Assembly: GCF_047159865.1 (NCBI RefSeq)
Contig: NZ_AP038804.1
Location: 2,232,001-2,296,000 of the forward strand
Origin: JAIOSF01 sp047159865
GTDB lineage: Bacteria > Campylobacterota > Campylobacteria > Campylobacterales > Arcobacteraceae
Direction: 5' to 3'
DNA length: 64,000 nucleotides
This document shows positions 43,610 to 51,514 of this stretch, piece after piece (position 1 is the first letter of the stretch; the number at the start of each line of letters is the position of its first letter). The notes below the pieces were generated by a model. It had not been told where the DNA came from, ran no database searches, and was given only the letters and a program-made list of their open reading frames with translations. A program made the translations under genes and the position numbers.

Positions 43610-44398
43610 ATGATGAAAACATATAGATTTATTTCATGGAATGTAAATGGTATCAGAGCAGTTGAAAAAAAAGAAGCTTTAAAGTGGGTTGATAATGAAA
43701 CCGTAAATATTTTAGGACTTCAAGAGATAAAAGCAGAAGAAGATCAAATCCCTGCAACGATTTTTGATAAAGAGTTTAGTTTTAGACATATCAATCCTTG
43801 TAGCATAAAAGGGCGCTCTGGAACAGCACTTTATAGTGATATAGAACCATTTTTTCATGACAACACAAAAAATGTTGACATATTAGACGAGGGACGCATC
43901 AATGAAGCGCATTTTGAATTTGGTGATAAAAAAGTAGCATACTTTAATGTATACTTTCCAAATGGACAAAGTAAAGAGGAAAGACTTGTTTATAAGATGG
44001 GTTTTTATGATCGATTTTTAGAACACTGTGAAACTTTAAAAAAAGATGGTTTCTCTATTATTGTTTGTGGTGATGTAAATACTGCTCACCACCCTATAGA
44101 TTTAGCACGACCAAAAGCAAATGAAAAAAAATCGGGCTTTTTACCTATGGAGAGAGAATGGATGGATAAATTTCTTGCACATGGATATGTTGATACTTTA
44201 CGGCATATAAAGGGTGACGAAGAGGAACTTTATAGCTGGTGGTCATATAGAGCAAATGCACGAGCAAACAATGTAGGCTGGAGAATTGACTATTTTTATG
44301 TAAGTGAAGATTTAAAAAACTCTATAAAAGATGCGTATATTATGAATGAATATATGGGGAGTGATCACTGTCCTATTGCTTTAGAGATACATTTATAA
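43610..44398 (+). CDS. xth: Exodeoxyribonuclease III / AP endonuclease
   Basis: A 262-residue endonuclease/exonuclease/phosphatase-fold enzyme of base-excision repair. S-W-N-V-N-G-I-R-A starts it, L-G-L-Q-E-I-K-A-E gives the metal-binding glutamate, Y-F-P-N-G-Q the tyrosine loop, C-G-D-V-N-T-A the DxN motif and G-S-D-H-C-P-I the catalytic aspartate-histidine pair. It begins with two consecutive ATG codons (43610, 43613). It follows the HMCES-type gene closely; both deal with abasic sites. Confidence 0.95.
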   Translation: MMKTYRFISWNVNGIRAVEKKEALKWVDNETVNILGLQEIKAEEDQIPATIFDKEFSFRHINPCSIKGRSGTALYSDIEPFFHDNTKNVDILDEGRINEAHFEFGDKKVAYFNVYFPNGQSKEERLVYKMGFYDRFLEHCETLKKDGFSIIVCGDVNTAHHPIDLARPKANEKKSGFLPMEREWMDKFLAHGYVDTLRHIKGDEEELYSWWSYRANARANNVGWRIDYFYVSEDLKNSIKDAYIMNEYMGSDHCPIALEIHL

Positions 44399-44414
44399 TA
44401 GATTAAGGTTAATA

Positions 44415-44837
44415 ATGTTGCAAATAAAAAATGTTGATTTTGATAATATAAATAGAAAGTATATACACTCTATTCGAAATGAAGTTTTTATCAATGAGCA
44501 AGGGATAGACCCTGAAATTGAGTACGATGGATTGGATAATTCTGCTATCCACACTTTAGTTTTTATAAAAGATAAAGCTGTTGGAACTGGTCGTATTTTA
44601 AAAGATGGTCATATTGGTCGTGTTGCTGTTTTAAAAAAATATCGTGGTCAAAATATTGGTTCTAAAATTATTACATCATTAATAGATGTAGCAGTTAAAA
44701 ATCATTATAATCGCGTTTATCTTGGTGCGCAAAAACAAGCCATCAATTTTTATTTAAAACTAGGATTTACTCCATTTGGGGAGGAATTCATTGAAGCTAC
44801 TATTTTACACCAATCTATGGAAAAAATATTGGATTAA
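44415..44837 (+). CDS. GNAT acetyltransferase (ElaA-like)
   Basis: A 140-residue acyl-CoA transferase. R-N-E-V-F-I-N-E-Q-G-I-D-P-E at the N-terminus and the acetyl-CoA loop V-L-K-K-Y-R-G-Q-N-I-G-S-K match the ElaA/YjcF branch, followed by Y-L-G-A-Q-K-Q-A-I-N-F-Y-L-K-L-G-F near the end. The substrate is not known for this branch. It is 16 bases after xth in the same direction and is followed by a strong terminator. Confidence 0.85.
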   Translation: MLQIKNVDFDNINRKYIHSIRNEVFINEQGIDPEIEYDGLDNSAIHTLVFIKDKAVGTGRILKDGHIGRVAVLKKYRGQNIGSKIITSLIDVAVKNHYNRVYLGAQKQAINFYLKLGFTPFGEEFIEATILHQSMEKILD

Positions 44838-44897
44838 AAACAAAACTTCACTCTAAATATAGTAATACAAGTTCTGTGTCACTCTGGTAAAATATCA

Positions 44898-44931
44898 AGA
44901 AAGATTATACTTGGTATAATCTTTCTTTTTT
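44898..44931 (+). terminator. Strong intrinsic terminator between the GNAT gene and metE
   Basis: AGAAAGATTATAC (44898-44910) and GTATAATCTTTCT (44914-44926) form a 13-pair stem with a three-base loop, followed by T on the plus strand. It separates two converging units and may work in both directions. Confidence 0.85.
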
Positions 44932-44936
44932 CTATA

Positions 44937-47213
44937 CTATTTTAACTCTTCTCTTACAATCTCTACAGCTTTTACCATATTTTCTAAACTTGGTTTTACC
45001 TCTTCCCATTTTCTTGTTTTTAAACCACAATCAGGGTTTATCCATAATTGCTCTTTTGGTAATACTTCAAGAAGTAGTTTTATCTGATTCACCATCTCTT
45101 CTACACTTGGTATTCTTGGACTATGGATATCATAAATACCTGGACCAACTTCTTGTTTATATCCAACCTCTTTAAAAACTTTCAAAAGTTCGTTACCACT
45201 TCTTGCTGTTTCTATAGATATCACATCTGCATCCATATCTTCAATCGTTTTAATAATATCATTGAACTCACTATAACACATATGAGTATGTATTTGAGTT
45301 TCTTTCTTTGCAGAACTTACAGATATCTTAAAGTCTCTTACAGCCCATTCTTCATATATTTTTATTTTTTGTTTTCGTAATGGATAACCTTCTTTAAATG
45401 CCGCTTCATCAACTTGAATGATTTTTATACCAGCATTTTGCAAATCATCTATCTCATCACTTAATGCAACTGCAATTTGTTTTGATACTTCATCTCTTGG
45501 CTTATCATCTCTTACAAAAGACCAATTCAAAATAGTAACTGGACCTGTTAGCATACCTTTCATTATATTCTTAGTTTTACTTTGGGCATAAGTGATCCAG
45601 TCAATTGTCATAGGTTTTGGTCTACTAATATCTCCGTATATAAAAGGTGGTTTCACACATCTACTACCATAACTTTGTACCCAACCATTTTGTGAAAATC
45701 CATACCCTTGTAGTTGTTCTCCAAAGTACTCAACCATATCATTTCTTTCTGGCTCACCGTGAACAAGTACTTCTAGTCCACAATCCTCTTGAAAAACAAT
45801 ACAATCATCAATATACTGTTTCATCTGTTTTTCATAGTCTTCATATCTGATTTGATTATTCTTGAACTCTCTTCTTCCTTTTCTTACCTCTTGAGTTTGA
45901 GGAAATGAACCAATAGTCGTAGTTGCTAAATCTTTATATTGTAAAAGTTCTTTTTGGATTTTGATTCTATCTTCATATAAACCATCTCTTTGTAGTTTAG
46001 AATGGTTTTGAACTCTATTTTGAACCTCTTTATTATGTATAAGTGAAGAGTTTTTTCGACTATGATTTGCCGCTATATTATCTTCATAATCTTTTTTATC
46101 TTCCACATTTAATGAGTTAAGCCCCTCAAAAAAGACTTTTGATACTAAAGATATCTCATCAAGTTTTTCATACGAGTAACTCAACCAGTTTTTAATCTCC
46201 GCATCAAGTTTCTCTTCATACTGCAAAGTAAAAGGTGTGTGTAAAAGACTACAAGATGATGAGATAATAATATTATCTTTAGATACAACACTTGAGATAC
46301 TTTCAAGTAATTTTATTGTTTGTTCAATATCATTTTTCCATATATTTCTACCATCTACCACACCTGCAATAAGTTTTTTACCACTATTTGCAATCTCATC
46401 AAGTAGATTTATATTTTCATCACCATGTAAAAAGTCAAGCCCAACTCCCCAAATAGGAGTTTCTATAAGTATTTTTGTAGCCTCATTTGAGTGTTCAAAA
46501 TATGTAGTAACAATAATTTTAAGATTTGCACTAACAGTAGACAATCTATCGTATGTAGATTTAATAAGACTCAATACTTTTGGTTCATTGTCTTTAACAA
46601 ATACAGGCTCATCGATTTGCACTGTAATATTTTCATCTAATTGTGCAATTTCATTTAATAACTCTTCATAAATAGGTAAAATCTTATTTACTAACCCAAA
46701 TGTATCTCCTCTATCTATTCTTTTTGAAAGTGCTAAAAAAGTTATTGGACCTATCAAATTTATTTTTGTTTTGATCCCTAATGCTTTTGCTTCTTTATAC
46801 TCTTTTATAATTTTCTTAGAATTTAATATATAGTTATCGTTTAGACTTAGTTCAGGCACGATGTAATGATAGTTTGTATTAAACCATTTTGTCATCTCCA
46901 TAGCTACACTAGATCTATTTCCTCTTGCCATAGAAAAATATAACTCTTCATCTTTTAAATACTGAAATCTTTTAGGAATAGCACCCAATAAAACTATAGT
47001 ATCTAACATATTGTCATAAAGGCTAAAGTCATTTGAACTGATATATTCTATACCTGCATTTTTTTGCTGTAACCAATGTCTCTTTTTTAGTTCCCCTGCT
47101 ACTTTATTTACCTCTCGAAATGGACACTTATTTGCCCAGAAACTTTCTAAAACTTTTTTAAGCTCTCTTTGTTCTCCAATTCTTGGAAATCCTACTATGT
47201 AATTTTTTGACAT
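44937..47213 (-). CDS. metE: Cobalamin-independent methionine synthase
   Basis: A 758-residue enzyme that moves a methyl group from 5-methyltetrahydrofolate to homocysteine. Y-I-V-G-F-P-R-I-G starts the N-terminal half. In the catalytic half T-T-I-G-S-F-P-Q-T, H-G-E-P-E-R-N-D-M-V-E-Y-F, T-G-P-V-T, V-D-E-A-A-F-K-E-G, and the zinc ligands in H-T-H-M-C-Y-S and the late N-P-D-C-G-L-K-T-R are all present. Full length. A small cysteine-rich gene 42 bases ahead of it probably shares its transcript. I see no cobalamin or SAM riboswitch upstream. Confidence 0.97.
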   Translation of the reverse strand: MSKNYIVGFPRIGEQRELKKVLESFWANKCPFREVNKVAGELKKRHWLQQKNAGIEYISSNDFSLYDNMLDTIVLLGAIPKRFQYLKDEELYFSMARGNRSSVAMEMTKWFNTNYHYIVPELSLNDNYILNSKKIIKEYKEAKALGIKTKINLIGPITFLALSKRIDRGDTFGLVNKILPIYEELLNEIAQLDENITVQIDEPVFVKDNEPKVLSLIKSTYDRLSTVSANLKIIVTTYFEHSNEATKILIETPIWGVGLDFLHGDENINLLDEIANSGKKLIAGVVDGRNIWKNDIEQTIKLLESISSVVSKDNIIISSSCSLLHTPFTLQYEEKLDAEIKNWLSYSYEKLDEISLVSKVFFEGLNSLNVEDKKDYEDNIAANHSRKNSSLIHNKEVQNRVQNHSKLQRDGLYEDRIKIQKELLQYKDLATTTIGSFPQTQEVRKGRREFKNNQIRYEDYEKQMKQYIDDCIVFQEDCGLEVLVHGEPERNDMVEYFGEQLQGYGFSQNGWVQSYGSRCVKPPFIYGDISRPKPMTIDWITYAQSKTKNIMKGMLTGPVTILNWSFVRDDKPRDEVSKQIAVALSDEIDDLQNAGIKIIQVDEAAFKEGYPLRKQKIKIYEEWAVRDFKISVSSAKKETQIHTHMCYSEFNDIIKTIEDMDADVISIETARSGNELLKVFKEVGYKQEVGPGIYDIHSPRIPSVEEMVNQIKLLLEVLPKEQLWINPDCGLKTRKWEEVKPSLENMVKAVEIVREELK

Positions 47214-47255
47214 TACTAATCCTTTAATATTTATAATTTTGTTTTTTTGGGTTAA

Positions 47256-47597
47256 TTAAAGTGGTAAGAGAGGAGGGTGTACGCCAGTTCTTCTAAAAGC
47301 AAAATAAGTAGTGTAAAATGGACATCGTGGGATATATTTATAGCCCACAAGAGCAAGTCTAGTTTTTAAATTATAGACACAGTTACAATGACAAGATTTT
47401 CTTTGAACAAGAGAAGAAATAAGTAAAAGTTCACAAGGAGGATCATCCTCTTCGAACTCTTTATCTTCTTTTAGTACAGTATTGTGAAAGAGCGAAAATA
47501 TAGATGAAACTTGACTTTGAAGTTTTTGTTCGACAGATGATGCCAGAATAGCACCAAAAGTAAAATAGTTTTTTCCAAACCCTTTTAATAGTTTCAT
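47256..47597 (-). CDS. Cysteine-containing small protein upstream of metE (113 aa)
   Basis: The ATG at 47597 has AAAGGAGATATAGAT in front, a good ribosome site; two upstream-shifted codons are less likely. The protein has a mildly hydrophobic N-terminus, an acidic patch (K-E-D-K-E-F-E-E-D-D-P-P-C), then K-S-C-H-C-N-C and P-R-C-P-F, five cysteines in all within about 45 residues, and a P-P-L-L-P-L end. A metal site is possible. No family is recognised. Its stop is 42 bases before metE on the same strand, so it may be a co-expressed partner of methionine synthesis, which is inference from position only. Confidence 0.6.
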   Translation of the reverse strand: MKLLKGFGKNYFTFGAILASSVEQKLQSQVSSIFSLFHNTVLKEDKEFEEDDPPCELLLISSLVQRKSCHCNCVYNLKTRLALVGYKYIPRCPFYTTYFAFRRTGVHPPLLPL

Positions 47598-47750
47598 ATC
47601 TATATCTCCTTTCAAATTTTTAGAATTTTATTCCTTTTATCCTTAAAACTATTTGAGATAAGAAATTTACATAGGTTGTATATTAATCCAAAAATGTAAA
47701 TTATAATTATAATTTTTACTTTATCCTTAACATAAAAAGATATAATAAAT

Positions 47751-47756
47751 AAATAA
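47751..47756 (+). promoter_or_regulatory. Probable -10 box for the PAS chemoreceptor
   Basis: TATAAT lies 22 bases before the chemoreceptor start, with AGGAG as ribosome site between them. Upstream sequence is very A/T-rich and has no clear -35. Confidence 0.4.
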
Positions 47757-47778
47757 AAAAAACTAGGAGAAATAAAAA

Positions 47779-49374
47779 ATGTTTCATTTTGGAAAAACAG
47801 ACGAAGAATCAGCTCGATTGAGTGCAATGGATGAAAATTATGCAATTATCTCATTTAAACCAGATGGTACAATAATAGATGCAAATAATAACTTTCTAAA
47901 TGTACTCGGCTATAATTTAGATGAAACAGTGGGGAAGCATCATAGAATGTTTTGTGATAAAACATATGTTACAACACAAGCTTACAGTGATTTTTGGAAA
48001 GACTTAGCAGATGGGGTATCACAAATCAATGAATTTGAAAGAATAAGAAAAGATGGTCAGTCGATTTGGATTCAAGCTTCATATACTCCTGTAAAAAATA
48101 AAAGTGGGAAAGTGACTCGTGTAGTAAAATTTGCTCAAGATATAACAGAGTCAAAAAAAGTTATTGAGGCTGTTCAAAAAGCGATTGAGTTAGCAAAGAC
48201 AGGTGTTATGGAGCAAACAATAACACAATCAACTACAAATGAAGGGATAGAAGAACTTAAAAATGGTGTAAATGATTTATTTAAAGTTGTCTCTACAAAG
48301 GTTGATGGTGATTTAAATAAGATTGAAGAAGCTTTATCTCTTTATCAAAAACTTGATTTTAGACATCGACTAACAGGAAACAATCTAGGTGAAGTTTCGC
48401 AAGGACTAAATAGTTTAGCAAATGTTGTAAATGAGATGTTAGTAGAAAATAAATCAAATGGATTAACTCTTGATAATAGTTCTGATCTTTTATTAAAAAA
48501 TGTAGATATGCTCAATAAAAATTCAAATGAATCAGCAGCTGCACTAGAGGAAACAGCTGCAGCTATTGAAGAGATTACAAGCAATATTTCAAATAATACA
48601 AATAATATTATCCAAATGGCAGAACTTGCTTCAAATGTTACAGAATCTGCTTCAAAAGGTGAAGCTTTAGCCTCTCAAACAACAACAGCTATGACAGAAA
48701 TAGACACAGAAGTAAATGCAATAAATGAAGCAATAACAGTAATTGATCAAATTGCATTTCAAACAAATATTTTATCACTTAATGCAGCAGTTGAAGCTGC
48801 AACAGCAGGTGAAGCAGGGAAAGGTTTTGCTGTAGTTGCACAAGAGGTAAGAAATTTAGCTGCAAGATCAGCTGAAGCAGCCAATGAAATTAAATCATTA
48901 GTTGAAAATGCAACAGGAAAAGCAAATGGTGGTAAAAAAATTGCAGATGCTATGATAAGTGGTTATACAACACTCAATACAAGTATCTCACAAACTATTA
49001 GTCTCATTAAAGATGTAGAGATGGCGAGTAAAGAGCAACTTACAGGTATAAATCAAATAAATGATGCTGTTAATAACTTAGATCAACGAACACAACAAAA
49101 TGCTATGATTGCATCGCAAACACACGATGTAGCTTTCTCTACAGATACTATTGCAAAACTTGTAGTAAGTAACGCTAACGCTAAAGAGTTTTTAGGAAAA
49201 GAGGATGTTCAAGCAAAAGATATGAAAACCAATTTATCTCATACAACTAATACAAAAGTAAATTCAAACATACAAACTACAAAGAAAGTATCAACAAATA
49301 CTCATAAACAAAGTCAGTCAAACATTAAACCTGTAGTATCTAATATTTCAAATGATGAATGGGCAAGCTTTTAA
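47779..49374 (+). CDS. Soluble PAS-domain chemoreceptor
   Basis: A 531-residue receptor with no membrane segment. Residues 18-130 form a PAS domain followed by its PAC tail (A-I-I-S-F-K-P-D-G-T-I, G-K-H-H-R-M-F-C-D, I-W-I-Q-A-S-Y-T-P-V, V-V-K-F-A-Q-D-I-T) of the type found in energy-taxis and aerotaxis receptors, often with flavin or haem. A linker then leads into the signalling coiled coil with the S-L-N-A-A-V-E-A-A-T-A-G-E tip. The tail is rich in Asn/Thr/Ser. It is expected to sit in a cytoplasmic array and report redox state; the cofactor is not readable. Confidence 0.92.
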   Translation: MFHFGKTDEESARLSAMDENYAIISFKPDGTIIDANNNFLNVLGYNLDETVGKHHRMFCDKTYVTTQAYSDFWKDLADGVSQINEFERIRKDGQSIWIQASYTPVKNKSGKVTRVVKFAQDITESKKVIEAVQKAIELAKTGVMEQTITQSTTNEGIEELKNGVNDLFKVVSTKVDGDLNKIEEALSLYQKLDFRHRLTGNNLGEVSQGLNSLANVVNEMLVENKSNGLTLDNSSDLLLKNVDMLNKNSNESAAALEETAAAIEEITSNISNNTNNIIQMAELASNVTESASKGEALASQTTTAMTEIDTEVNAINEAITVIDQIAFQTNILSLNAAVEAATAGEAGKGFAVVAQEVRNLAARSAEAANEIKSLVENATGKANGGKKIADAMISGYTTLNTSISQTISLIKDVEMASKEQLTGINQINDAVNNLDQRTQQNAMIASQTHDVAFSTDTIAKLVVSNANAKEFLGKEDVQAKDMKTNLSHTTNTKVNSNIQTTKKVSTNTHKQSQSNIKPVVSNISNDEWASF

Positions 49375-49385
49375 AGCTTTTCCAT

Positions 49386-50132
49386 TTAGATTGTTACATC
49401 ACACTTTATACTATGTGTAGCACATTTATCATAAATGGCATTTACTTCATCTCTAAACTCCCCATTGTCATCAAACATGATAAATGGTGGCAGTATCTTT
49501 AAAGGTGACTTAGAACCAATCCTTGCATATACCATTACTAAACTTGCTTCCTTTGAAGCGTTTGGGTGTAGAAACTGTACAGCTTCCATATTTAGTTTTG
49601 ATTCTCCTATATATTCTACAATTTTATCTAACTGTTTCGCATCATAACAAAAGAAAAATTTTCCGTTATTTTTAAGTATTTTTGCAGATTTAGAAATAAA
49701 CTGATCTAAAGGCATACTATCACTATATCGAGCTATTTTTAAAGATTCATTTTCACTTTTTATCACATCGCTATGATAAAATGGAGGATTAGAAACTATA
49801 TAATCGAACTGTTTATCAAAAGTATAGTCTACAATACTTCCTTTATGGAGCGTATTTTCTATTCCGTTTACTTCAGAATTTTTCTGTGTTAAAAACTGAA
49901 AACTTTTTTGGATTTCACATTGGTTTAGATTGAGTTTTGGATAATCACGTGCAACTAAAAGCCCAAGTATCCCACTACCACTTCCTATATCTAAAAGATT
50001 ACCTTTTATATTTTTATATTTTTCTAAATTTTTACAAATGAAATTATATAAAAAATGGGTATCGCTATTGTAGCAATACCCATTTTGTGGTTGATATAAG
50101 TTAAGTGTTTTAGACTTAGTGTAAGTCTGCAT
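49386..50132 (-). CDS. trmN6: tRNA1(Val) (adenine37-N6)-methyltransferase
   Basis: A 248-residue SAM methyltransferase. D-I-G-S-G-S-G-I-L-G-L-L is motif I and S-N-P-P-F-Y the N-P-P-F adenine-N6 catalytic site. G-Y-C-Y-N-S-D-T-H-F-L-Y-N-F near the start matches the family (YfiC/TrmN6). Later K-F-F-F-C-Y-D and I-M-F-D-D-N-G are conserved. Its start overlaps the last 17 bases of dapD on the same strand, so translation is probably coupled. An intrinsic-terminator-like hairpin is embedded in its first 80 bases (see 50050-50086). Confidence 0.88.
   Translation of the reverse strand: MQTYTKSKTLNLYQPQNGYCYNSDTHFLYNFICKNLEKYKNIKGNLLDIGSGSGILGLLVARDYPKLNLNQCEIQKSFQFLTQKNSEVNGIENTLHKGSIVDYTFDKQFDYIVSNPPFYHSDVIKSENESLKIARYSDSMPLDQFISKSAKILKNNGKFFFCYDAKQLDKIVEYIGESKLNMEAVQFLHPNASKEASLVMVYARIGSKSPLKILPPFIMFDDNGEFRDEVNAIYDKCATHSIKCDVTI
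50050..50086 (-). terminator. Terminator-like hairpin inside the 5' end of trmN6
   Basis: On the minus strand AAAATGGGTAT pairs perfectly over 11 bases with ATACCCATTTT, and the inner GCTA/TAGC adds four more pairs around TTG. Reading outward the stem is followed by TTTTTT. It lies about 30 bases past the dapD stop but within the trmN6 coding region. Confidence 0.6.
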
Positions 50133-51303
50133 TCAGTTTAACTTCTCTTGTAGATCTCATAGCAATAATTTGACCATTTACAGAGTTTTGTCTAAAATGT
50201 ACACCATTTACACCTTGGAAGTCCATACCTCTCATAAGTACAGAGATCTCTTTTTCTGGATTTGCTTCAGAAATTGCAGCAACTGCTTTTTCAGATAAAG
50301 TGATTTTTGTTCCTGGAAGGATTGTAACACCAGCATCTAAGATACAAGAGTCACCGATTGCAGTACCAGTACAAGAGTTAGCACCTAATAATGTGTTTTC
50401 ACCAATAGAAACTGGAACACCATCTGTACCAGAAAGAACACCAAGGATAGAAGCACCACCACCAACATCAGAACCAGCACCAACAACAGCAGAAGAAGAA
50501 ATTCTTCCTTCAACCATAACAGAACCTTCTGTTCCAGCATTAAAGTTAATATAAGCAGCACCAGGCATAACAGTAGTTCCAGCAGCTAATTGAGCACCAA
50601 ATCTAACTTTTGCAGTATCTAGGATTCTTGTGTTATCAGCAGGGATAACATGTTGTAGGAATCGAGGGAACTTATCTACAGCATCGATGTTTGGATATTT
50701 TCCTGTTAATTTAAGAGTTAATTCATTTGCTCTTAACCAATCTAACTCAATAGGGTTGTTACCTTCCCAAGCTACATTGTGTAATAGTCCAAAGATACCA
50801 TTTAAATTAAGACTTCTTAATGGTGCTTTTCCTGTAGAAAGAGCGTTTAATTTTAAATAAGCAGCTTCAACACTTAAAGCATTTTCATCTTCAAATACAA
50901 ATACAACTTTGAAATCATCAGCAGATAAACCAAGCTCTCTTGGTAATGCAGAAAGATTTAAAATAAGTTGTACATTTTTATGAGCTTCACCCTCAGCTTC
51001 TTCGATATATGGGTTAAAACTTTTGATACAGTTAGCTACAAAATCATCTGTAATAGCAAATACTGCTTCTGATTTAGTAGTATCAACTTCTACACCTGAT
51101 TCTTTTAAAGCATCCATAAATATAGCAGCAGAACCAAAGTTTTCATTCCAGTTTACAACTGGGTATGTAGCTTGTAGTATTTTATCACTATTTAATTGAC
51201 CTCTATCAACTCTAGCTATACCAAAACCGATTGGGTTTTTGTACCAGCTTTGAGATTGGATATCTGCAACTTTTGCTTTAAATTCTTCTTGAGTTTCTAA
51301 CAT
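50116..51303 (-). CDS. dapD: Tetrahydrodipicolinate N-succinyltransferase (long form)
   Basis: A 395-residue enzyme of the lysine and meso-diaminopimelate pathway, using succinyl-CoA. The N-terminal 200 residues are the extended domain seen in Campylobacterota. The rest is a left-handed beta-helix of hexapeptide repeats (V-M-V-E-G-R-I, S-S-S-A-V-V-G-A, I-G-E-N-T-L-L-G-A, G-D-S-C-I-L-D-A-G-V-T-I-L-P-G-T). It differs from the shorter E. coli form (274 residues). It is divergent from htpG across 211 bases and overlaps trmN6 by 17 bases at its 3' end. Confidence 0.93.
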   Translation of the reverse strand: MLETQEEFKAKVADIQSQSWYKNPIGFGIARVDRGQLNSDKILQATYPVVNWNENFGSAAIFMDALKESGVEVDTTKSEAVFAITDDFVANCIKSFNPYIEEAEGEAHKNVQLILNLSALPRELGLSADDFKVVFVFEDENALSVEAAYLKLNALSTGKAPLRSLNLNGIFGLLHNVAWEGNNPIELDWLRANELTLKLTGKYPNIDAVDKFPRFLQHVIPADNTRILDTAKVRFGAQLAAGTTVMPGAAYINFNAGTEGSVMVEGRISSSAVVGAGSDVGGGASILGVLSGTDGVPVSIGENTLLGANSCTGTAIGDSCILDAGVTILPGTKITLSEKAVAAISEANPEKEISVLMRGMDFQGVNGVHFRQNSVNGQIIAMRSTREVKLNADLH

Positions 51304-51396
51304 ATTATTATTCCTATTATTGAGTATATTTTTACGAATTGTATCTAAAATGCGATAAATTATATATAATAAAGATTATTAATTATAAAAATATAT

Positions 51397-51423
51397 TTAG
51401 CACTCAATTAATAAAAGTGCTAA
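51397..51423. promoter_or_regulatory. CIRCE operator (HrcA binding site) upstream of htpG
   Basis: TTAGCACTC, nine bases, then AAGTGCTAA. The CIRCE consensus is TTAGCACTC-N9-GAGTGCTAA, so this fits at 17 of 18 positions (the G of the right arm is A). It lies 92 bases before htpG in the gap shared with dapD. It predicts heat control by the repressor HrcA. Confidence 0.85.
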
Positions 51424-51514
51424 TTATTTATAAAACTTTAGCTTTCTTTTATAAACTTATGTTAAAATTTCACCCTAAAATTTAATAAATTACATAAAAA
51501 AAGGAATATATTAT

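Noticed and set aside
47600..47778. Cobalamin or SAM riboswitch controlling metE
   Set aside because: The region is almost purely A/T with no conserved riboswitch core or strong hairpins.
47612..47845. 77-codon minus-strand frame between the metE-linked gene and the PAS chemoreceptor
   Set aside because: It starts inside the chemoreceptor gene and is low-complexity I/F-rich sequence from A/T-rich spacer.
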